8,768 bases of DNA from DATHWB01 sp035544575 (GTDB lineage: Bacteria > Actinomycetota > Acidimicrobiia > Spongiisociales > ZC4RG35): the NCBI GenBank assembly GCA_035544575.1, contig DATKEC010000063.1:1-8768 (forward strand). Reading direction: 5' to 3'. The translations under genes and the position numbers were made by a program. Position 1 is the first letter of the stretch, and every line of letters begins with the position of its first letter. Below the pieces are notes generated by a model that was given only the letters and a program-made list of their open reading frames with translations, was not told the origin of the DNA and made no database searches. Shown here piece after piece: positions 1 through 7,390 of the stretch.

Positions 1-1
1 C

Positions 2-535
2 GACACCTACCACGCCGAACGCCACCCGGTCGGCGCCCGGGTGTTGCACAACACCATGGCGCAGGTTGCGCTCATGCGCACCGACGAGCGCAGCCGGGCC
101 CTGCGTGACACGATGCTCGAGCTGCTCGCCATGGACGAGCCCCGCAAGCGCATCGCGGCGATGCTCTCCGGTCTCGACATCCACTACGACCTCGGAGACG
201 GACATCCGCTGCTCGGGCGGCGTATGCCCGACCTCGACGTGCGCACCGCCGACGGTCCCACCCGCGTCTTCAGCCTGCTCCACGATGCCCGACCCGTGCT
301 GCTGAACCTCGGTGACCCCGGGGAATTCGATGTCTCTCCCTGGGGCGGTCGAATCCGTCGGGTCGATGCCAGCCACGAAGGCGTGTGGGAGCTCCCCGTC
401 CTCGGCGAGGTCTCTGCACCCCCGGCCGTGGTGATCCGACCCGATGGATATGTCGCCTGGGTAGGGCACCTCACGGACGCAGAGCTTCCGCAGGTGCTGG
501 GGACCTGGTTCGGAGCTGGCGCTCCGGCTGGCTAG
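2..535 (+). CDS. FAD-dependent aromatic-ring monooxygenase, PheA/TfdB type, C-terminal part (5' end outside window)
   Basis: The frame is open from base 2 to the TAG at 533-535 and gives 177 residues with no N-terminus, so the gene enters from the left. The first residues read DTYHAERHPVGARVL followed by a short Asn-Thr-Met-Ala-Gln stretch. This is the characteristic end of the FAD-binding region of class A flavoprotein monooxygenases of the phenol hydroxylase / 2,4-dichlorophenol hydroxylase / PgaE-RdmE group. The remainder (about residues 60-177, from LLGRRMPDLDV to GYVAWVGH and a final WFG) matches the thioredoxin-fold C-terminal domain those enzymes carry. By family knowledge the enzyme would use NAD(P)H and O2 to hydroxylate an aromatic or polyketide substrate in the cytoplasm. 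The substrate cannot be read here because the substrate-binding domain lies outside the window. It converges on the next gene with 39 bp between stop codons. Confidence 0.85.
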   Translation, partial: DTYHAERHPVGARVLHNTMAQVALMRTDERSRALRDTMLELLAMDEPRKRIAAMLSGLDIHYDLGDGHPLLGRRMPDLDVRTADGPTRVFSLLHDARPVLLNLGDPGEFDVSPWGGRIRRVDASHEGVWELPVLGEVSAPPAVVIRPDGYVAWVGHLTDAELPQVLGTWFGAGAPAG

Positions 536-574
536 GACGGACTGCCGATGAGACCTCGCGACGCCGGTGGGTGA

Positions 575-1627
575 TCAGATGTCTTCGCGCTCGACTCCGT
601 CGAACTCCAGGATGAAGTCGGGTCCGAAAGCAGTCGCCGGCGTCTGAAAGCCCGGAGCGACACCACCTGCCGCCACCCGCACCGTCGTCTCCACCGAAGT
701 CCAGGCAGTGAGGGTGTACGCATGCGGCATCCGGAGACGGGCCGCCGCCCGAGCGCCACCATCGTCTTCTACCTCGCCAAACAGCCAGCTGGCGTCGGCT
801 TCTCGTTGCGCCTCCGAGGGTCCGTGCTCGCCCCCCGTGAGACTCTTGATCACCGTTCGAGCGAAGACTGGAACTCGAATGAGGAATCCGAGACGGCTGG
901 CGATCTTCAGACCGAGGAGGACGTCGGGCGGAAGGGCGGCGTAGGTCTCGATGTTGCCGATCCCGGTGCTGCGGTACGCCGTTGCCAGATCGGCCCACTT
1001 GATGAGAGAGGCCGTTGCCTCCCCGCGGTCGAACCCGAAGTCGACGATTCGTTGTTTCGAAGCCACCGGAGCCGACACGAGCCGTCCATCCCTACGCACT
1101 GCTGCGTCCGACCTTCCTCGCAACGCGGTTGTGGCAGTCCCGTGGGAAGGCCGAGTGTTGGGGTCGAGAGCGATCGTCAACCGGGTGGCCGTCGGGAGTC
1201 GGTTGGAGAGGTGAACTGCGAGGCAGTCCGACGGGACAACGTCAAACCCGACCGCCGACATCAAGACGACGCCTTTCGAGGTCGCTTCGTCGGTTCGGGT
1301 AGCGGTCGCCTCGATCACGTCGAGCTCGCCCGTGATGTCGAGGTAATGCGTGCCCGTGTCGAGGCACGCTTGAAGCATCATCGCTGTCGTGTCCTGGAAC
1401 GGTCCTGCGCAGTGCAGGACGGCAGCCAAACCCTCCAATGCGGCACGCACCGACTCGCCGTCTTCGAGTGCGACCGCAGCGTGTGGAAGGTCCAGCTCCC
1501 CGGCGAGGGAGGCCAATCTCTCCTCATCCCGTCCCAGCAGGGTCGGGCTGTGTCCGAGGTCGACGGCTCGACGAGCCGCCAGCTGTCCGCTCTAGCCGTA
1601 CGCCCCGTAGATGCCCCAGTCCTTCAT
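575..1627 (-). pseudogene. Saccharopine dehydrogenase-like NAD(P)-binding oxidoreductase, interrupted by an in-frame amber codon
   Basis: Reading from ATG 1627 to the TGA at 575-577 gives a 350-residue protein in a single frame, broken only at codon 12 by TAG (1592-1594). The N-terminus reads MKDWGIYGAYG, stop, SGQLAARRAVDLGH, a textbook Rossmann first strand and glycine loop. Related proteins have G-x-x-G-Y-(S/T)-G here, so the stop replaces the expected Tyr through one base change (TAC or TAT to TAG). Downstream motifs VLHCAGPF, GTHYLDITGE and GFDVVPSDCLA are typical of the saccharopine-dehydrogenase / trans-acting enoyl reductase-like family, whose members are about 350-400 residues. The substrate is unknown. 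Without readthrough the longest product would start at TTG 1516 (313 residues) and lack the first strand and glycine loop, so it should not bind the dinucleotide normally. The rest of the frame is undamaged, so the lesion is either very recent or a sequence error. Upstream, the gene is divergent from the UvrA-like gene. Confidence 0.85.
1592..1594 (-). other. In-frame TAG within the glycine-rich loop codons
   Basis: Plus-strand bases cta at 1592-1594 read as TAG in the coding strand, flanked in frame by GAYG upstream and SGQL downstream. The codon sits where the family has an aromatic residue, usually Tyr. TAG serves as a normal terminator for three other genes in this window (stops at 533-535, 4062-4064 and 5154-5156), which argues against genome-wide amber reassignment. 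Confidence 0.9.
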
Positions 1628-1698
1628 CAGCCGAAACTACTAGAGCCCTCTTCGAGCGGGGCCGAATCGCTCCGAGGCTGACGAAAGGCTGATCTAGC
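1628..1698. promoter_or_regulatory. Divergent intergenic region between the oxidoreductase and UvrA-like genes
   Basis: These 71 bp separate two divergently oriented start codons and must hold, or lie next to, the promoters of both genes unless these sit inside coding sequence. GAAAGG at 1683-1688 is a plausible ribosome-binding site for the GTG at 1699, with a 10-nt spacer. The heptamer AGGCTGA occurs twice in tandem near the right end. I see no convincing -35/-10 pair and no clear dyad, so the regulatory reading rests only on gene orientation. Confidence 0.4.
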
Positions 1699-4064
1699 GT
1701 GGACCGGATGCATGCCGCAGACAGCCACGACTTCATCCGCATTTCGGGAGCACGGGAGAACAACCTCAAGGATGTCGATGTCAAGATCCCGAAGCGCCGA
1801 CTGTCGGTGTTCACCGGGGTCTCGGGCTCGGGCAAGAGCTCCCTCGTCTTCGACACGATCGCGGCCGAATCCCAACGGTTGATCAATGAAACCTACAGCG
1901 CCTTTCTGCAGGGCTTCATGCCTTCGCTGGCGCGGCCCGACGTGGACGTTCTCGACGGTCTGACGACTGCGATCATCGTCGACCAGGAGCGGATGGGCGC
2001 CAACGCCCGTTCCACCGTCGGCACGGCCACTGATGCCAACGCGATGCTGCGGATCCTCTTCAGTCGCCTCGGTCAGCCGCAGATCGGCTCGCCGAACGCG
2101 TTCTCGTTCAACGTCGCTTCGGTGAGCGCCAGGGGCACGATCACCGTCGCCCGCGGCGAGGGCAAGGGCAAGACGACCGTGGAGACGTTCACCGTCACCG
2201 GCGGCATGTGTCCGCGCTGTGAAGGCATGGGTTCGGTGAGCGACATCGATGTCACCCAGCTCTACGACGAGTCGAAGTCGCTCGCCGAGGGCGCGCTGAC
2301 GATCCCCGGTTACAACGCGGATGGTTGGTATGTGCGGATCTTCAGCGAGTCGGGGTTTCTCGACCCGGACAAGGCGATCCGTGACTACACCGACACCGAG
2401 CTCCACGACCTCCTCCACAAGGAGCCGGTCAAGGTGAAGGTGGCCGGCGCCAACATGACCTACGAGGGGTTGATCCCCAGGGTCCAGAAGTCCTTCCTTT
2501 CCAAGGACACCGACGCGATGCAGCCCCACATCCGGGCGTTCGTCGATCGTGCGGTCACCTTCGCATCCTGTCCCGACTGCGGCGGCACCCGGCTCAACGA
2601 GGGAGCCCGTTCGTCACGGATCGAAGGGCTCAACATCGCCGAGGTCTGCGCCATGGAGATCAGCGACCTGGCCGAGTGGGTTCGAGGGTTGGACGAGCCG
2701 TCGGTCGCTCCGCTGCTCGGCGCGCTGCAAGAGACCCTCGACTCGTTCGTCGAGATCGGCCTCGGCTATCTCTCCCTGGACCGGCCCTCCGGCACGCTGT
2801 CGGGCGGCGAGGCTCAGCGCACCAAGATGATCCGCCATCTCGGCTCACCGCTCACCGACGTCACCTACGTCTTCGACGAGCCCACCACCGGCTTGCACCC
2901 GCACGACATCCGGCGCATGAACGAGCTCTTGCTGCAGCTGCGGGACAAAGGCAACACGGTGCTCGTCGTCGAGCACGAGCCGGAGACAATCGCGATCGCA
3001 GACCACGTTGTCGATCTCAGCCCGGGCGCAGGGACGGCGGGCGGCACGGTCTGTTTCGAAGGCACCGTCGAGGAGCTGCGGGCCAGCGGCACGCTCACCG
3101 GCCGCCATCTCGACGATCAGGCCGCCCTCAAGTCAACGGTGCGGACGCCGAACGGAGCTCTCGAAATTCGCAACGCCACCTCACACAACCTCCGCTGCGT
3201 CGACGTCGACATCCCGCTGGGAGTGCTGGTCGTCGTCACCGGGGTCGCCGGTTCGGGCAAGAGTTCGCTCGTTCACGGTTCGGTCCCCGCCGGCGCCGGA
3301 GTCGTCTCGGTCGACCAGACCGCGATCCGCGGGTCCCGGCGCAGCAACCCCGCAACATACACCGGTCTGCTCGACCCGATTCGCAAGGCGTTCGCCAAGG
3401 CCAACGGTGTCAAGCCGGCGCTGTTCAGCCCGAACTCCGAGGGTGCGTGCCCCACCTGCAATGGCCTGGGCGTCATCTATACCGACCTGGCGATGATGCC
3501 GCGGTCGCGACCACTTGCGAGGAGTGTCAGGGCAAGCGCTTTCAGGCTGAGGTGCTCGAACACCGCCTCGGTGGCCGCGACATCAGCGAGGTGCTCGCAA
3601 TGTCGGTGTCCGAAGCCGAGGCGTTCTTCGGCGCCGGCGAGGCACGAACGCCGGCGGCGCACGCCATCCTCCACCGGCTCGCCGATGTCGGGCTCGGCTA
3701 CCTGATCCTCGGCCAGCCGCGGACGACCCTCTCGGGTGGCGAGCGTCAGCGGCTGAAGCTGGCCATCCACATGGCCGAGACGGGTGGCGTCTACGTCCTC
3801 GACGAGCCGACCACCGGGCTTCACCTCGCAGATGTCGAACACCTTCTCGGTCTTCTCGACCGGCTGGTCGACTCCGGAAAGTCCGTCATCGTCATCGAAC
3901 ACCACCAGGCCGTGATGGCCCACGCCGACTGGATCATCGATCTCGGCCCGGGTGCCGGACATGACGGCGGCCGGGTGGTCTTCGAGGGGACTCCCGCCGA
4001 CTTGGTAGCCGCAGCGTCGACGCTCACCGGCCAGCATCTCGCCGAATATGTCGGTGTGACCTAG
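1699..4064 (+). pseudogene. Short UvrA-like double ABC ATPase (UvrA2/DrrC type), frameshifted at about 3498
   Basis: With one base restored after 3498 this encodes 788 residues with two UvrA-type ABC modules. Module 1 has Walker A GVSGSGKSS (about 40-48, Lys46), zinc-site pairs CPRC (171/174) and CPDC (291/294), signature LSGGEAQR (from 367) and Walker B FDEPTTGLH (Asp393, Glu394). Module 2 has GVAGSGKSS (515-523), CPTC (584/587), CEEC (607/610), LSGGERQR (from 678) and LDEPTTGLH (702/703). Walker A to signature in module 1 spans about 320 residues, markedly less than in repair UvrA (about 940 residues in total), consistent with loss of the UvrB-binding domain. Such short paralogues include antibiotic-resistance-associated proteins such as DrrC. 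The likely role is therefore ATP-driven DNA binding or protection from a DNA-active compound, which is inference. As sequenced, frame 1 ends at 3705 after about 68 unrelated residues, losing the second signature and Walker B. GTG 1699 is preferred over ATG 1708 because GAAAGG lies 10 nt upstream. Confidence 0.88.
3496..3500 (+). other. Frameshift site in the UvrA-like gene (one base missing)
   Basis: The reading frame gives CPTCNGLGVIYTDLAMM up to the ATG at 3496-3498, then loses UvrA similarity. The frame containing GCC at 3498-3500 continues as AAVATTCEECQGKRFQ, exactly the expected next segment. Adding one base (most simply a G, making ATG ATG GCC GCG) joins the two halves without losing a residue. 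The local sequence has no X-XXY-YYZ slippery heptamer, so a programmed -1 shift is not supported. Confidence 0.88.
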
Positions 4065-4280
4065 AGCCTCAGTTGGCGTCCGTCCCTCCTTGCCGTGCCC
4101 GCTTCCGGTCGCATGTCAGCGCCGAATTGTCACAGGTGCTGTGCCTCTGACAGGTTCTCGTCGTCAGCCCGGGATCGAGGCGTGGAGATCGGGACCTTCG
4201 GCACTGGCGATCGTTCGCGGCATCGGCGATGTTCGGTGTTGGGTTCGATGCGAACCACGTCGATCAGAAAGGCAGTGTGA
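4065..4280. other. Intergenic region with no recognisable gene
   Basis: These 216 bp lie between the UvrA-like stop and the next start. Short open frames here have no ribosome-binding site or family resemblance and look like chance in GC-rich DNA. A small hairpin CACAG-GTG-CTGTG (4131-4143) has no T tract. Near the right end are an inverted repeat (4242-4256) and the ribosome-binding site of the following gene. The promoter of the membrane-protein gene probably lies here, but I cannot point to hexamers. Confidence 0.5.
4242..4256. promoter_or_regulatory. Short inverted repeat, possible operator
   Basis: GGTTCG-ATG-CGAACC is a perfect 6-bp-arm palindrome with a 3-nt centre, 24 bp upstream of the start at 4281 and just before its ribosome-binding site. 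The position would suit a repressor site or a leader hairpin. Palindromes of this size can arise by chance, and no second copy was found nearby. Confidence 0.3.
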
Positions 4281-5156
4281 ATGACCCACGTCGTCGAATC
4301 GACAACCGCGACGGCGGACTCGGCCGTCGCTCCCCGGCTCACCAGGCGGCTGTCTTGGGCGGCAGCAACCCTCATGGGGGTCGGGTCCATCCTCGGTCTG
4401 CTGGCGCCTGGCGTTTATGCGGAGACCGATGCGGTGAGAGCGATGTTCCGTGGTTACGACCTCATCATCGCTTTGGTCGCGGTCCCGGTCCTGGTCGCCA
4501 CGCTCCGGCGTCCGCCGTCGCCCCTCGGCCGTCTGGTCAGGGCCGGAATGCTCGGCTTCTCCGTCTACATCTATGCGTACTACGTGTTCGGTATGGCGTT
4601 CAATGCGCTGTTTCTCGTCCATGTCGCAGCATTCGTCACGGCGAGCGTCGCCCTGGTGCTGACAGTGCGTTCGCTGTATCCAGTGGCCATCACGTGGTCG
4701 CTGCGACCAGCTCGGGGGGCAGCAGCCCTCCTGGCGTTCCTCGGTGTGAGCCTTGGAGCGATGTGGGTGTCACGATCTCTTGCTCATGCCCTGGGGGGCG
4801 GTGTTCCTGCCGATGGGAGCCTGCTGGTCGGCACGCCGGGTCTGACTCATCTCGGCTACGCAATGGACCTGGCCGTTCTGGTCCCGCTCTACATCGCTGC
4901 CTCGGTCGGCATCTGGAGACGCCGGCCGTGGGGCTACGTCGCAGGCGGAATCGCTCTGGTCGCCGGGACCGTGACGCAATTCACCTACGTGGCGGCGATG
5001 GTGTTCCAGTCGGTCGCAGGCATTCCAGGCGCCAGGGCGTTTGACCCCTACGAACCGTTCATCATCGTCGCGTACGCTGTGGGCGGTATTTCACTATTGG
5101 CGGCGATCCGAGCGACCGGTGTGCCTGCTCGGGCTGAGCGTAACCTCGGTGGATAG
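4281..5156 (+). CDS. Multi-pass integral membrane protein of unknown function
   Basis: This encodes 291 residues and ends at TAG 5154-5156. I do not recognise a named family, although the aromatic stretch SVYIYAYYVFGMAFNALF (about 94-111) resembles conserved hypothetical membrane proteins of actinobacteria. After a polar N-terminus of about 23 residues, hydrophobic segments fall near residues 24-46, 58-75, 87-107, 109-128, 148-168, 190-210, 219-243 and 260-280, so about eight membrane helices. There is no cleavable signal peptide and no transporter, kinase or metal-site motif that I can see. ATG 4281 is supported by AAAGG at 4268-4272 with an 8-nt spacer. It shares strand with the UvrA-like gene but lies 216 bp away, so it is probably a separate transcription unit. 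The DUF305-type gene follows 72 bp later on the same strand and could be co-transcribed. Confidence 0.8.
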   Translation: MTHVVESTTATADSAVAPRLTRRLSWAAATLMGVGSILGLLAPGVYAETDAVRAMFRGYDLIIALVAVPVLVATLRRPPSPLGRLVRAGMLGFSVYIYAYYVFGMAFNALFLVHVAAFVTASVALVLTVRSLYPVAITWSLRPARGAAALLAFLGVSLGAMWVSRSLAHALGGGVPADGSLLVGTPGLTHLGYAMDLAVLVPLYIAASVGIWRRRPWGYVAGGIALVAGTVTQFTYVAAMVFQSVAGIPGARAFDPYEPFIIVAYAVGGISLLAAIRATGVPARAERNLGG

Positions 5157-5228
5157 GGGGGCCTCACGCCTTGAATCGTTCCGCGTCCTCGAGGTTTGTC
5201 CACCCCGAAGCCCGGGTAGGCCGGACGC

Positions 5229-5672
5229 ATGAAGGACTCTTACCAAAAGCTGGGGATTGCCGTCGGGATCAACACCGTGGTGATGTTCATCCTCACGTAC
5301 GCCCTGATCGACTCATTCGACCACTTCTACCCGAACCTCAACCGCGGCTACATGGCGCTGATGATGTCGGCACCCATGGTCATCGTGATGCTGGCAGTCA
5401 TGGGCGCGATGTATCCGGATCGCAGACTCAATCTCGGACTCATGGCCACCGCCGGAGCGGTCTTCGTCCTCGTCTTCTCGCTGGCCCGGACGCAAACGCC
5501 GATCGGAGATGATCAGTTTCTTCGATCGATGATCCCGCATCACTCCAGTGCGATCGTCATGTGCGAAGAGTCTTCGATCTCCGACCCGGAGATCGAAGCA
5601 CTGTGCACCGAGATCGTCGCCACCCAGGAACGAGAGATCGCCGAGATGACCCGACTGCTCGCGGAGAGCTGA
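5229..5672 (+). CDS. Membrane-anchored DUF305-type protein
   Basis: This encodes 147 residues. Three hydrophobic segments (about 8-28, 40-62 and 67-87) are followed by a soluble tail of about 60 residues. The tail contains DDQFLRSMIPHHSSAIVMCEE (residues 94-114, with the His pair at 104-105 and Met at 101 and 111), then a Glu-rich helix ending EIAEMTRLLAES. The M-x-P-H-H-x-x-A-I-x-M core is the hallmark of DUF305, a four-helix ferritin-like domain often found in membrane or exported proteins and sometimes linked with copper handling. Here only about half of a typical DUF305 domain follows the helices. A role in metal binding is an inference from the His/Met/Cys residues. ATG 5229 has only a weak upstream purine stretch. 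The stop lies 11 bp from the stop of the converging membrane-protein gene. Confidence 0.85.
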   Translation: MKDSYQKLGIAVGINTVVMFILTYALIDSFDHFYPNLNRGYMALMMSAPMVIVMLAVMGAMYPDRRLNLGLMATAGAVFVLVFSLARTQTPIGDDQFLRSMIPHHSSAIVMCEESSISDPEIEALCTEIVATQEREIAEMTRLLAES

Positions 5673-5683
5673 ACGCCACGCGA

Positions 5684-7027
5684 TCAGGCGAAGGCGAACA
5701 GGGGTGGGAGGACGACCACGACGATGGCGGCCCACACTGCGAACACAGGCAGATAGCTGGTCTGCCACCGTTCGAGTCGATGGAACGTGTCGCGGCCGAC
5801 CAGGTACCGCGACGACAGCCAGGCGGTCCCGGTCAGATTCACCAGCAGCACGAGGTTGAGCCCGAGGGCGGCTGTTCGGTTCGGGGTGAAGCCGAGTTCG
5901 CCGATCCGTTCCCCCATTGCGCCGAGCACCATGACGTCCAGCACGAGGGCGCTGACGACCGCGACCAGTTGGGTGCGGTCCATCCAGCCGGGGGGCGCCC
6001 CCGGATCTCGGGCGGAGATCCCGTACAAGACCAGTCCGAGGACCACCACCAACAGAGAGTCGAAGACCCCGAGCAGCTCACGATCGAAGGCGCCGCCGAG
6101 CCCCGTCGCGGCATAGACGACTGCGGCGGCGGAAAGCATCAGGGCGAACAGCGGCGTGAAGATCATCGTGAGGACCGGCGCCATGTTCTCGATGACCCTC
6201 TGCTTCGATTCGACCAGCCATGCGGCCACGATCACCGCGCCGACCACCCCGGAGGGCAACGCCCATTCGATGACGCCCTCGACCGTGGCGTTTCCGATGG
6301 GTTCGAGGATGAGCGCGGTCAGTCCCATGAGCACCCCGCCCCCGAGGGCGATCAACACGTAATAGATGAACCACTCCCCGGTGAAGCGGACGAAATCCAT
6401 CTTGCGTTCGTGGGAAGACAACACGCCGCTCATGTACGGGTAGGCGACCAAGAACCATCCCAGGATCGGAAGGTGCGCGGCCACGAGTAGTTCTGTCGAC
6501 GACGCTTCTGTGTACGGGTACAGGTTGATCACGACACCGGCGATCACGAAGGGAACCGCCGTGAGCAGTGACGGTCGCACTCCGAGTCGGCGGCGCCGAG
6601 CGAAGTCGCCGGCCAGGAACGGGAGAACGAACAGGTTGAGATTCCTCAGCAGCCACACGGGTTCGGATTCCGGGAATCCGGCGCTGAGACGTACGACGTG
6701 AATCGTGACAGCCGCCGCCACCGCAAAGGCCAGCGCCGCGGTCCATCCGCGGTCGTTGCGCTGGTCCGAGTCGCCGCTCGAGACGACGAGCTGTTTCCAC
6801 AACCTGCCGCTGTGCTCCCGAGCGAACTCCCTCGACAACTCGTCGAGTCGCCCCATTCGCTTCACCGCGATCAGGAAGGCCTCATCTGCGGCGAGGCCGG
6901 CGGCGCTGAGCTCGGCGACCTGATCGCGTAGGTGCGCCTCCAACTCCTCCACATCGGAGCCGTCGACTGTCCGTCCGACGAAGGCGCGCCATTCTGCGAA
7001 CTGTGCTTCCAGTTGTTCCACGGTCAT
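5684..7027 (-). CDS. Permease-prefix-domain membrane protein coupled to PadR
   Basis: This encodes 447 residues. The start ATG (7025-7027) overlaps the TGA of padR (7024-7026) as ATGA, so translation is probably coupled; an upstream extension to 7102 would run through padR and is rejected. Residues 1-80 (MTVEQLEAQFAEWRAF to about GRLWKQL) form a soluble helical region with the pattern of permease prefix domain 1. That domain precedes membrane modules encoded next to PadR regulators. About eleven hydrophobic segments follow, the last near the C-terminus (YLPVFAVWAAIVVVVLPPLF). The membrane part resembles DUF4153-type proteins, but I hold that assignment loosely. No ATPase motif is present, so this is not an ABC ATP-binding subunit, and the substrate or signal is unknown. 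By analogy with other PadR operons, it may be an envelope-stress or small-molecule response component whose expression PadR represses. Confidence 0.82.
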   Translation of the reverse strand: MTVEQLEAQFAEWRAFVGRTVDGSDVEELEAHLRDQVAELSAAGLAADEAFLIAVKRMGRLDELSREFAREHSGRLWKQLVVSSGDSDQRNDRGWTAALAFAVAAAVTIHVVRLSAGFPESEPVWLLRNLNLFVLPFLAGDFARRRRLGVRPSLLTAVPFVIAGVVINLYPYTEASSTELLVAAHLPILGWFLVAYPYMSGVLSSHERKMDFVRFTGEWFIYYVLIALGGGVLMGLTALILEPIGNATVEGVIEWALPSGVVGAVIVAAWLVESKQRVIENMAPVLTMIFTPLFALMLSAAAVVYAATGLGGAFDRELLGVFDSLLVVVLGLVLYGISARDPGAPPGWMDRTQLVAVVSALVLDVMVLGAMGERIGELGFTPNRTAALGLNLVLLVNLTGTAWLSSRYLVGRDTFHRLERWQTSYLPVFAVWAAIVVVVLPPLFAFA

Positions 7028-7383
7028 GCCCTCCCGAGCGCCAAGGCAAGCCGATCGCTGCTTCCCCAGATGTCGTTCAACGCACGCGCCACGGTGGTCC
7101 ACTGCTGCTTGTGCTCAGCGAGGGCGGCACGCCCCTCGCGGGTGATCGCGTAGTACTTGCGGCGTCGACCTTCCGGTGGCGTTCGCCACTCTGTGGTCAC
7201 GTATCCGAGGCGGGCCAGCCTATGGAGCAATGGGTAGAGCATTCCATCGGTCCATTCGAGTTCCCCGTCGGACAGCTCGCGGACACGCTTGAGGATGGCG
7301 TAGCCGTAGCTCTCGTCTTCGGCGAGGATCGCCAGCACCAGTGGGGTGGAAGACGCTGCCATGAGGTCCTTGTCGATTCGCAT
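7024..7383 (-). CDS. PadR-family transcriptional repressor
   Basis: This encodes 119 residues starting MRIDKDLMAASSTPLVLAIL. The winged helix-turn-helix is complete: SYGYAILKRVRELSDGELEW (recognition region), TDGMLYPLLHRLARLGYV, and the wing with GRRRKYYAITREGRAALAEH. A C-terminal helix (about residues 86-119) would serve dimerisation, as in the short PadR-s2 subgroup. ATG 7383 is chosen because it gives the usual PadR N-terminus and has GGGAG (7388-7392 on the coding strand) just upstream. The in-frame TTG at 7452 would put a perfect palindrome inside the coding region. PadR proteins typically repress their own operon and release DNA on binding a ligand or when an inducer is sensed. The membrane-protein gene follows with a 4-bp overlap, so the two form one operon. 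Confidence 0.9.
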   Translation of the reverse strand: MRIDKDLMAASSTPLVLAILAEDESYGYAILKRVRELSDGELEWTDGMLYPLLHRLARLGYVTTEWRTPPEGRRRKYYAITREGRAALAEHKQQWTTVARALNDIWGSSDRLALALGRA

Positions 7384-7390
7384 CACATCT

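Noticed and set aside
1592..1594. Amber codon read as pyrrolysine or general stop reassignment
   Set aside because: TAG is the natural stop of at least three other genes in the window, and no pyl gene or suppressor tRNA is visible.
722..1681. A 319-codon plus-strand open frame opposite the oxidoreductase gene
   Set aside because: The translation is low-complexity and Arg/Gly/Ser-rich with no family motif, while the minus strand encodes clear saccharopine-dehydrogenase-like motifs. It is an antisense shadow typical of GC-rich DNA.
1627..2529. A 300-codon minus-strand open frame opposite the UvrA-like gene
   Set aside because: It has no recognisable domain or ribosome-binding site and is fully antisense to unmistakable UvrA motifs.
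2676..3497. Upstream extension of the frame that carries the UvrA-like C-terminus
   Set aside because: Before 3498 this frame is an Arg/Ala-rich shadow of the first-half coding frame; only the part from 3498 to 4064 is real protein.
3490..3505. Programmed -1 ribosomal frameshift in the UvrA-like gene
   Set aside because: There is no slippery heptamer and no obvious downstream pseudoknot, and this family is not known for recoding. A simple indel is the better explanation.
4131..4143. CACAG-GTG-CTGTG hairpin downstream of the UvrA-like gene as a terminator
   Set aside because: The stem is only 5 bp, has no T tract, and lies 67 bp after the stop; too weak to call.
4229..5044. A 271-codon plus-strand frame overlapping the membrane-protein gene
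   Set aside because: It is Gly/Arg/Ser-rich with no motif, whereas the frame from 4281 gives regular membrane helices and has a good ribosome-binding site.
5561..6490. A 309-codon plus-strand frame over the permease-prefix gene
   Set aside because: It is a very polar, repetitive Asp/His/Gly/Arg composition of the kind produced opposite membrane-protein genes; no start signal or family match.
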